Assembly: GCA_025930495.1 (NCBI GenBank)
Contig: JAICOU010000002.1
Location: 1 to 64,000 of the forward strand
Length of the DNA: 64,000 nt
Direction: 5' to 3'
From: Nitrososphaeraceae archaeon
GTDB taxonomy: Archaea > Thermoproteota > Nitrososphaeria > Nitrososphaerales > Nitrosopumilaceae
Under the pieces are notes generated by a model. It was given only the letters and a program-made list of their open reading frames with translations, was not told the DNA's origin and made no database searches. Positions 58,095-64,000 of this stretch are shown in pieces (positions within the stretch are counted from its first letter, which is position 1; every line of letters begins with the position of its first letter). Both the position numbers and the translations under genes were made by a program.

Positions 58095-58466
58095 CTAAAG
58101 CAATTTCAAATCGCCAGTTATTTTATCTATAAGATTCTCAGGAGCTGGACCAATAGAAATGCAAGTTACGGTACCTGGTGCAATTTGAGTATGGCCTGCA
58201 TCTGTAACTTCAGACCATGGAAGATCTAAATCGATTGCATGTTTTTTTACTTCTTGTAATTCTTTAATGCCTGAAACTTTGAGTACAACTTTCTCTTGAC
58301 CGCCCCACCATTTATTGAACCACTCAGGATGAGATTTTCTGACATGTTCAGCTCCTAAAACACAGGCATGCCCTACTTGTGCAGCAATCTTTCCTTTTCC
58401 CATTTCAAGATCAGTTCGAATCACAATTACTTGTTTAATATCGCCCATAAAGATACCAAAAACCAT
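58095..58466 (-). CDS. pth2: Peptidyl-tRNA hydrolase, archaeal/eukaryal type (Pth2)
   Basis: A 123-residue enzyme that frees peptides from stalled peptidyl-tRNA. Motifs QVIVIRTDLEMGKGKIAAQVGH (catalytic Lys, the AAQ.aHA stretch) and SEVTDAGHTQIAPGTVTCISIGP with the conserved Asp and His, plus the C-terminal ITGDLKLL. ATG 58466 gives a near-leaderless start below a TATA-like TTATTTAATT; ATG 58448 would give 117 residues. Confidence 0.95.
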   Translation of the reverse strand: MVFGIFMGDIKQVIVIRTDLEMGKGKIAAQVGHACVLGAEHVRKSHPEWFNKWWGGQEKVVLKVSGIKELQEVKKHAIDLDLPWSEVTDAGHTQIAPGTVTCISIGPAPENLIDKITGDLKLL

Positions 58467-58515
58467 ACTTAATGAAAAACTTTTGAATTAAATAATTGAC
58501 AAAGAAACAAAATAT

Positions 58516-59652
58516 GTGTACTTTGATGTAGTGATTGCTGGTGGAAGTGTTGCAGGATTAATCTGTGCAAGAGAAATTGCCAGCAATAATCACAGTGTTC
58601 TTGTTATAGAAGAAGATTATGAGATTGGTACCCCGGAGCACTGCGGAGGATTAGTCAGCACTGCAGGATTGGAAGAACTTGGCATAATTCCATTTAGAAA
58701 AACTTTTGATCATTTAATAGAGTCTGCAGAAATTCATGCGCCAAATGGAAATAGTTTTTCCATAAATTCAAAGAGACAAAGAGTTGCAGAAATTAGCAGA
58801 AGAGAATTAGATAAACAAATAGCACATCAAGCACAAAAAAATGGCGCCATAATCAAAGTAAGAACTAGTTTTCAAGAATTAACAGATAAAGGAGTAAGAA
58901 CCAGTGAAGGAGAAATAGAATGCCAGATTTTTGTTGATGCAAGAGGAGTATCATCTCTTATTCATAAAGACAGGACAGGAATTTTATCATCTGCACAATA
59001 TGAAATTTATGCAGATTGGATAAAAAAAGGAAATGTGCAAGTATTTTTTGATCAAGAAAAATATCCAGGATTTTTTGCATGGGTGATACCATCTGATCAA
59101 GGCAAAGGAAAGATAGGAGTTGCAGGAAAAGGAATCAATGTTGTAGAGGCAATAGAAAAATTTCTTGAGACAATGGGAAATTATTCTACAATTAGGAAAA
59201 TTTATGCCCCTATTTGGATCAAAGGACCAATTGACAAGTTCATTGATGGAAAAACAGTAATAGTTGGTGACGCAGCAGGACAAGCAAAACCAACTACTGC
59301 GGGAGGAATTTACTCTAGTGGAATGGGAGGACTGTATGCAGGACAAGCAATCTCAAAATTCTTAGAAACAAAAAACAAGTCAGATTTAGAAGAGTATCAA
59401 AAAAGATGGACAGAAAAATTTGGAAAAGAATTTGAAAAACAATTATTTGCAAGAAAAATTTTAGAAAGATTAGACAACAATACCATCAATAAATTATTTG
59501 AATCAGTTACACCTGAAATCACAAAAGAGATTTCTGAAAAAGAGGATTTTGATTTTCACACTGGCTCCATAATAAAATTACTTGGGATCAAAGGTTCGCT
59601 CAAAACTGCTCAAGCCATAATTGGCGGAGAATTTAAAAAACTTCTGAGTTGA
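58516..59652 (+). CDS. Geranylgeranyl-reductase-family FAD-dependent oxidoreductase
   Basis: A 378-residue flavoprotein with FAD-binding IAGGSVAGLICAREIASN (G-x-G-x2-G type) at the N-terminus, EHCGGLVSTAGLEELGI, and the second FAD motif GDAAGQAKPTTAGGIYSSG. The family reduces the double bonds of archaeal isoprenoid lipid precursors, quinones or related chains. GTG at 58516 is the start because the ATG two bases earlier is out of frame. It leads into the zinc-ribbon/EF1B/CDC48 run on the same strand, but with a gap of 52 bases. Confidence 0.88.
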   Translation: MYFDVVIAGGSVAGLICAREIASNNHSVLVIEEDYEIGTPEHCGGLVSTAGLEELGIIPFRKTFDHLIESAEIHAPNGNSFSINSKRQRVAEISRRELDKQIAHQAQKNGAIIKVRTSFQELTDKGVRTSEGEIECQIFVDARGVSSLIHKDRTGILSSAQYEIYADWIKKGNVQVFFDQEKYPGFFAWVIPSDQGKGKIGVAGKGINVVEAIEKFLETMGNYSTIRKIYAPIWIKGPIDKFIDGKTVIVGDAAGQAKPTTAGGIYSSGMGGLYAGQAISKFLETKNKSDLEEYQKRWTEKFGKEFEKQLFARKILERLDNNTINKLFESVTPEITKEISEKEDFDFHTGSIIKLLGIKGSLKTAQAIIGGEFKKLLS

Positions 59653-59704
59653 AAGCACCCAGATTCTGGGCAAGATATAAATGATGTTTACAGAAAGTTG
59701 TGGC

Positions 59705-59884
59705 ATGTCATCTACTATTTCGTTACCATTGTGTAGTTGTTGCCACAGACATATTATGCCTAATGATAAATGTGTAAAATTCAATTGCCCAAATTGCGGC
59801 GAGGAATTAATATGGAGATGTGAAAGTTGCAGAGAATCCGCAAAAACATACACTTGTGGCTCATGTAATTTTCAGGGACCTTAG
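59705..59884 (+). CDS. Zinc-ribbon RNA-binding-type protein, 59 residues
   Basis: From ATG 59705 the protein carries four Cys-x2-Cys pairs (CSCCHRH, CPNCGEEL, CESCRES and CGSCNFQ), enough for two zinc ions, as in the archaeal double-zinc-ribbon DUF1610-like proteins that are RNA-related. It ends three bases before ef1b. Gene order zinc ribbon, aEF1B is a familiar archaeal arrangement. A longer frame from 59681 is less likely. Confidence 0.87.
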   Translation: MSSTISLPLCSCCHRHIMPNDKCVKFNCPNCGEELIWRCESCRESAKTYTCGSCNFQGP

Positions 59885-59887
59885 AAA

Positions 59888-60169
59888 TTGACTCAGCTAC
59901 TACTAGTTACTAAAATTCTTCCAACTGGAATGGATGTAGATCTTGACAAGCTATCTGAAACCATCAAAGGTGCATTAAAAGAAGGAATACAAATGAAAAG
60001 ACATGCAAAAGAGCCACTAGCATTTGGATTAGAATTTCTTAAAGCGGAATTTATTTTAGAAGACAAAGAAGGTCAGATGGATTCTCTAGAAGATTCTGTT
60101 AAATCTGTTGAGGGTGTTAGTGAATTTGAAGTACTCAACATGAGCAGAATGTCAGTAGACATGAAATAG
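59888..60169 (+). CDS. ef1b: Translation elongation factor aEF1B (EF-1 beta)
   Basis: A 93-residue nucleotide-exchange factor for aEF1A with the ferredoxin-like fold: [61 protein letters not shown] start three bases after the zinc-ribbon gene stop, so cotranscribed. It keeps aEF1A in the GTP state during translation. Confidence 0.94.
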   Translation: MTQLLLVTKILPTGMDVDLDKLSETIKGALKEGIQMKRHAKEPLAFGLEFLKAEFILEDKEGQMDSLEDSVKSVEGVSEFEVLNMSRMSVDMK

Positions 60170-60177
60170 GTGATTTC

Positions 60178-62346
60178 TTGGTACGCAAAGATGAACCTTT
60201 GCAGATGCGAGTGGGAGAAGCTAAACAAAGAGACGTTGGTAAAAAACGTGCTAGAATTGGACCAGATGCTATGGATCAACTCAAAGTCACACCAGGGGAC
60301 ATTATCGAAGTCATGGGGTCAAGAACTAGTTGTGCAGTTGTTTGGCCAGTAGATGAAGATGAAAAATCTGCAGATATAATAAGAATTGATGGACAGACAA
60401 GAAAAAATGTCGGTGCATCATTAAATGATATAGTAAAAATAAGAAAAGCTACATCAAAAATTGCAAAATCAGTTGTGCTAATACCAGTTAATGATTCTGT
60501 AACAGTTGACAAAGAGTTTACAGATTTTGTAAAAAACAGATTGAAAGGATTGCCAATTACTCATGGTGATGAAATTTCTGTAATGATCTTAGGAAACTCA
60601 ATGGACTTTAAGATTAGCAAGACATCTCCAAAGCACATAGTCAAAATCGACAGAGCCACAAATCTCACAATCTCAACAGAAGCATCAGGCGATAGAAAAA
60701 CCAGAGTGACTTATGAGGAAGTTGGTGGTCTTGGGCACGAAATAAAATCAATGCGAGAAATTGTGGAACTACCATTAAAGCATCCAGAATTATTTGTAAG
60801 ATTAGGTGTAGAGCCACATAGTGGAATTTTGCTGTATGGTCCTCCAGGATGTGGCAAGACATTGATTGCAAAAGTTCTTGCAAGTGAATCAGAGGCAAAC
60901 ATGTTTTCAATTAACGGTCCAGAAATAATGAACAAGTATTACGGTGAGACAGAAGCAAAATTAAGAGACATCTTCAAGGAAGCAAAAGACAATTCCCCAA
61001 GCATAATATTCATTGATGAAATTGATGCCATTGCTCCAAAAAGAGAGGAAGCTTATGGAGATGTGGAAAAAAGAGTCGTTGCACAATTGTTAGCTCTAAT
61101 GGATGGTCTAAATGATAGAGGAAACGTAATTGTTCTTGGAGCAACTAACAGACCTGAAAGTATAGATCCTGCACTTAGAAGACCAGGAAGATTTGACAGA
61201 GAATTTGAGATATCAGTTCCAAATGAAGACGGCAGATTAGAGATTCTCATCATACACACAAGAGGAATGCCTGTTGCAGATGATGTAGATCTTAAAGACT
61301 TGGCATCAGAATTGCACGGATATACTGGTGCCGATATCAAATCACTTTGCAGAGAAGCAGCATTAAAATCAATTCGACGTTATCTACCTGAGATAGATCT
61401 CGAAACTGAAAAAATCCCATCAGATGTATTGCAATCAATGCAGATAAAATTAATCGATTTTTACGATGCCATGCATGATGTAATACCTACAGCAATGAGA
61501 GAGTTTTACGTAGAAAGACCAAAGGTATGGTGGCAAGATGTTGGAGGACTGGAGGAGATTAAAAAAACATTAACAGATAATTTGATTGTGGCCATGAGAG
61601 AGCCAAGCAAATTCACTAAAATGGGAATCAAGCCTCCAAAGGGGGCACTAATCTATGGACCACCAGGCTGTGGTAAAACACTCATTGCACGAGCACTTGC
61701 TACTGAGACAGGGGCTAACATGATTTTGGTCAAAGGTCCAGAAATTCTTTCAAAGTGGATTGGTGAATCAGAAAAAGCAGTCAGAGAGATTTTCAGAAAG
61801 GCAAAAACATCATCACCATGTGTGGTAATTTTTGATGAACTTGATTCGCTTGCACGCTACAAATCAGGAGAGGGCGGAGTAGGTGAAACGGTTCTCAGTC
61901 AACTACTAACAGAAATTGAGGAAGGAACATCATCACGAGTAGTTGTAATAGGAATTACAAATAGACCAGATGTATTAGATAATTCACTACTCAGAACAGG
62001 AAGGTTAGATCTTGTGCTATATGTTCCACCACCAGATGATAAAGGTAGATTAGAAATCATCAAAATACTAACAAAGAAAATGCCATTGGCAGGAGATGTC
62101 AAACTACAAGAGATTGCAGTTGCGACTCAAAATTACACAGGTGCAGACTTGGCAGCACTTTGCAGAGAAGCTGCAGTTCAAGCAATGAGAAACAATGCTG
62201 TAAAGATTTCTAGTTCAGACTTTGCAAACGGCATGAAGCAAATAAAACCATCAATTACCAAAGAGGTGGATCAATGGTATAATACAGTAAGAGAAAGTAT
62301 ATCTAACGTGGTGCCCAAGTCAGGAGATAAATCATTTTACGGATAA
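60178..62346 (+). CDS. CDC48/VCP-family AAA+ ATPase
   Basis: A 722-residue two-ring AAA+ unfoldase. N-domain (residues 1-180: double-psi barrel, QMRVGEAKQRDVGKKRARIG), D1 with Walker A GPPGCGKT near residue 222 and Walker B IIFIDEIDAIAP, D2 with Walker A GPPGCGKT and VVIFDELDSLA, plus SRH arginines (TNRPESIDPALRRPGRFD). It extracts and unfolds proteins for the proteasome. TTG start after the EF1B stop by eight bases. The C-terminal KSFYG lacks a clear HbYX motif. Confidence 0.96.
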   Translation: MVRKDEPLQMRVGEAKQRDVGKKRARIGPDAMDQLKVTPGDIIEVMGSRTSCAVVWPVDEDEKSADIIRIDGQTRKNVGASLNDIVKIRKATSKIAKSVVLIPVNDSVTVDKEFTDFVKNRLKGLPITHGDEISVMILGNSMDFKISKTSPKHIVKIDRATNLTISTEASGDRKTRVTYEEVGGLGHEIKSMREIVELPLKHPELFVRLGVEPHSGILLYGPPGCGKTLIAKVLASESEANMFSINGPEIMNKYYGETEAKLRDIFKEAKDNSPSIIFIDEIDAIAPKREEAYGDVEKRVVAQLLALMDGLNDRGNVIVLGATNRPESIDPALRRPGRFDREFEISVPNEDGRLEILIIHTRGMPVADDVDLKDLASELHGYTGADIKSLCREAALKSIRRYLPEIDLETEKIPSDVLQSMQIKLIDFYDAMHDVIPTAMREFYVERPKVWWQDVGGLEEIKKTLTDNLIVAMREPSKFTKMGIKPPKGALIYGPPGCGKTLIARALATETGANMILVKGPEILSKWIGESEKAVREIFRKAKTSSPCVVIFDELDSLARYKSGEGGVGETVLSQLLTEIEEGTSSRVVVIGITNRPDVLDNSLLRTGRLDLVLYVPPPDDKGRLEIIKILTKKMPLAGDVKLQEIAVATQNYTGADLAALCREAAVQAMRNNAVKISSSDFANGMKQIKPSITKEVDQWYNTVRESISNVVPKSGDKSFYG

Positions 62347-62348
62347 AA

Positions 62349-62645
62349 ATGGCAATTCCACTAAAAAATATAATACATGAAAAAATCAAGGAAGTAAATT
62401 CCCTTACAGATGTAGAGCTGTACAAATCTCTGACAAAAGACGGGATGATCATTACAGAGGATAAATTCAATAAATTATTACTAGATCTAGAAATTTTGGG
62501 ATTGATTAAAGTTGCATGGATAACAAAAGAGGCACGCAGAATAGAGATAGTCACAATAAAAGAGGAAATAGACATAGTTGATGAACAAAATCAAGAAATG
62601 ATGGAAAAAGACTATGAAGCTAGTTTTCCTGGCTTTGAAAAATAA
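62349..62645 (+). CDS. Small winged-helix-like protein downstream of CDC48, 98 residues
   Basis: Helical bundle reminiscent of a winged helix: KNIIHEKIKEVNSLTDVELY, EDKFNKLLLDLEILGLIKVA, then a strand RRIEIVTIKEE and an acidic tail. It starts two bases after the CDC48 stop, so is cotranscribed. It may be a small cofactor for CDC48; I cannot name the family. Convergent with ctaB by eight bases. Confidence 0.75.
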   Translation: MAIPLKNIIHEKIKEVNSLTDVELYKSLTKDGMIITEDKFNKLLLDLEILGLIKVAWITKEARRIEIVTIKEEIDIVDEQNQEMMEKDYEASFPGFEK

Positions 62646-62653
62646 TTAAATTT

Positions 62654-63562
62654 CTAAAATAGCGGGAAATGAAATGCAGCATCTAATGCAACTGCAACAA
62701 AAATTATTGTAAGATAGGGGGCAGTTACTTTGTATGCTTTCCATGCAAATTCAGATGTAGGATTCTTTGTGAGTTTGTAGTGATAAGATAACATCAATCC
62801 GCCTGAAACTGCTGCAATTACAGTGTATACAATTCCCATACCAAATGCAGAAAGCATCAGAGAGTATGGAAGTAAAATTAGAGTATTTCCCAAAATGTAT
62901 TTTGATGTTCTTTGCATTCCAATTACAACTGGGAGCATTGGAATTTTGGCTTGGGCATATTCATCTTTTATTTTCATTGCAAGACACCAAAAGTGTGATG
63001 GAGTCCATACAAATACTAAAAATCCTACCAGAAATCCCAACAAATCCATACTGCCAGTTGCAGCTGACCAACCTGCCCAAGCTGCAGCACTGCCAGCAAT
63101 GCCGCCAATAACAATATTTGACGCGTTTAATCGTTTAAGCCATACTGTGTATATTATGACATAGGAAAATATTCCCAACGCAATAAAAAATGCAGAGACA
63201 GCATTTAGTGCAAAATATCCATAAATTACAGAAACACAACTTACTACCAATCCATAAATCAAAACATGTGATGCTTTCATTCTACCAGAAGGTATTGGTC
63301 TAGTACTGGTTCTCGTCATTTTTGGATCAATGTCTTTGTCATAGTAGTGATTCAAAGCACTAGAACCGGCAGAAGCCAATGCACCTGCTATTATAATATG
63401 CAGATATGCCCAATTGTTAAAGGAATAATCAGTTGGAACTAGTTTGTTTGCAGCATACATTGAGGTTACAGCAGTAATCACTAGTAAAACAACAATTCGT
63501 GGTTTGGAGATTTCCATTATTTCCTTAAAGCCCAATCTTACTCTATGCAAATCAGAAGCCAT
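62654..63562 (-). CDS. ctaB: Protoheme IX farnesyltransferase (heme O synthase)
   Basis: A 302-residue UbiA-family prenyltransferase with about nine transmembrane helices. The first aspartate motif is NHYYDKDIDPKMTRTSTRP near residues 89-107 and the second active loop is KIKDEYAQAKIPMLPVV. It attaches farnesyl to heme b to give heme O for heme-copper terminal oxidases. The divergent membrane protein at 63636 is therefore probably part of a terminal-oxidase cluster. A run of AT-rich sequence separates the two. Confidence 0.94.
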   Translation of the reverse strand: MASDLHRVRLGFKEIMEISKPRIVVLLVITAVTSMYAANKLVPTDYSFNNWAYLHIIIAGALASAGSSALNHYYDKDIDPKMTRTSTRPIPSGRMKASHVLIYGLVVSCVSVIYGYFALNAVSAFFIALGIFSYVIIYTVWLKRLNASNIVIGGIAGSAAAWAGWSAATGSMDLLGFLVGFLVFVWTPSHFWCLAMKIKDEYAQAKIPMLPVVIGMQRTSKYILGNTLILLPYSLMLSAFGMGIVYTVIAAVSGGLMLSYHYKLTKNPTSEFAWKAYKVTAPYLTIIFVAVALDAAFHFPLF

Positions 63563-63635
63563 TTAATTTATTCGACGTTGATGATCTATGTTATTTCAAA
63601 AGGAATAAGTATCTCAGTCCTAACAGCTAGCTTGA

Positions 63636-64000
63636 ATGAGTAATTGGGACCTCATGATGCCAGGCATGGGATTAACAGCTATAGGTTTAGCCGGTGTAAC
63701 AATATCGTATGCGGGAATAGCTCATACATTTATCGATGGAATGCATGCATTGACAGGTCTAACTATGTTTATTGGACTGATATTTCTATCAGTAGGCATC
63801 TTAGATGGAGGCGTCTCAACTAGCAACAGAGCCAAAGCAACTACACTAGTAATAATATCAATTGCGCTTGGATTTGGAACATTTGCATTAACAATGAATT
63901 CATCAAATTATACAATTACATTAATCGGATTATTAATGGCAATTGCATTTCCATCAATAATCATAGCATATCTTGCAATGAAGATGCCACAATATGCTAA
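63636..64000 (+). CDS. Partial membrane protein, possible terminal-oxidase-associated subunit
   Basis: Open frame from ATG 63636 to the right edge, 121 codons, no stop reached. About four transmembrane helices (MGLTAIGLAGVTISYAGIAH, LTMFIGLIFLSVGILDGG, TTLVIISIALGFGTFALTM, LIGLLMAIAFPSIIIAYLAM). It is divergent from heme O synthase, suggesting a link with the cytochrome oxidase locus. Family not recognised. Confidence 0.7.
   Translation, partial: MSNWDLMMPGMGLTAIGLAGVTISYAGIAHTFIDGMHALTGLTMFIGLIFLSVGILDGGVSTSNRAKATTLVIISIALGFGTFALTMNSSNYTITLIGLLMAIAFPSIIIAYLAMKMPQYA

Noticed and set aside
60276-62102. Several Ser/Pro-rich minus-strand frames inside the CDC48 gene, and similar ones inside ileS
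   Set aside because: Full-length sense genes with all motifs occupy the other strand; these are antisense shadows.
1-64000. Integrase, transposase or phage genes
   Set aside because: None recognised; the accessory stretch 14.6-19.7 kb has repeats but no mobility gene, so calling it a mobile island is not supported.

Overview
The window is AT-rich archaeal DNA, most likely from a marine or soil ammonia-oxidising thaumarchaeon (Nitrososphaerota, Nitrosopumilales-like). The archaeal character is clear from ribosomal protein L40e, aEF1B, a two-ring CDC48 ATPase, Pth2, TruD, pyruvoyl arginine decarboxylase, TATA boxes about 26-30 bases before start codons, many TTG starts, and a tRNA with an out-of-place intron. 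The thaumarchaeal assignment is an inference from PEFG-CTERM surface proteins, the wealth of UspA and CBS proteins, many tiny zinc-ribbon proteins, and heme O synthase at the edge of what looks like a terminal-oxidase locus. No amo genes, rRNA, CRISPR array or intact insertion sequence was seen.

Layout. 0-7.4 kb: one-carbon and purine genes (purN, folD, 5-formyl-THF cyclo-ligase, purD) and ileS, with purD and ileS sharing one palindromic TATA box. 7.5-14.6 kb: housekeeping genes (Dps-like ferritin, sucCD, L40e, tRNA-Val with intron, pirin, pyrophosphatase, M3 peptidase). 14.6-19.7 kb: a looser accessory stretch with small zinc proteins, a secreted protein, a sensor histidine kinase with a CheY-like regulator, a winged-helix-like protein, and five copies of a short element (TGCGGTATGCC) found nowhere else in the window. 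19.7-30.2 kb: a stress and energy-sensing island with five UspA proteins, five CBS-domain proteins (one fused to a ribosome-hibernation-like domain), two PEFG-CTERM surface proteins, a VIT1-type transporter and malate dehydrogenase; a perfect 122-bp inverted repeat lies inside two of the usp genes. 30.2-38.6 kb: transport and envelope genes, Hsp20, a Met-rich membrane protein, a GC-rich hairpin locus, arginine decarboxylase and a CPBP-type membrane protease. 38.7-47.4 kb: tRNA-Thr, DsbA-like oxidoreductase, DEAD-box helicase, a stand-alone Lrp-type sensor domain, amidohydrolase/acetyltransferase pair, CBS-tailed antiporter, and a group of unrecognised small genes. 47.4-58.5 kb: thioredoxin-domain protein, alcohol dehydrogenase, a zinc-ribbon protein made by perfect internal duplication, small zinc proteins, TruD, a secreted beta-propeller and Pth2. 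58.5-64 kb: geranylgeranyl-reductase-like flavoprotein, a zinc ribbon, aEF1B, CDC48 and its small partner gene, then heme O synthase and the start of a membrane protein running off the right edge.

Taken together, the genes combine central information processing and one-carbon/purine metabolism with a concentrated set of nucleotide-sensing (CBS), universal-stress and envelope proteins. The most unusual items are the tRNA-Val intron at position 44/45, the dispersed TGCGGTATGCC element, the CBS-hibernation factor fusion, the usp inverted repeat, the hairpin locus at 35.07 kb and the duplicated zinc-ribbon/RG protein. Identifications rest on reading motifs by eye; no database search was run.
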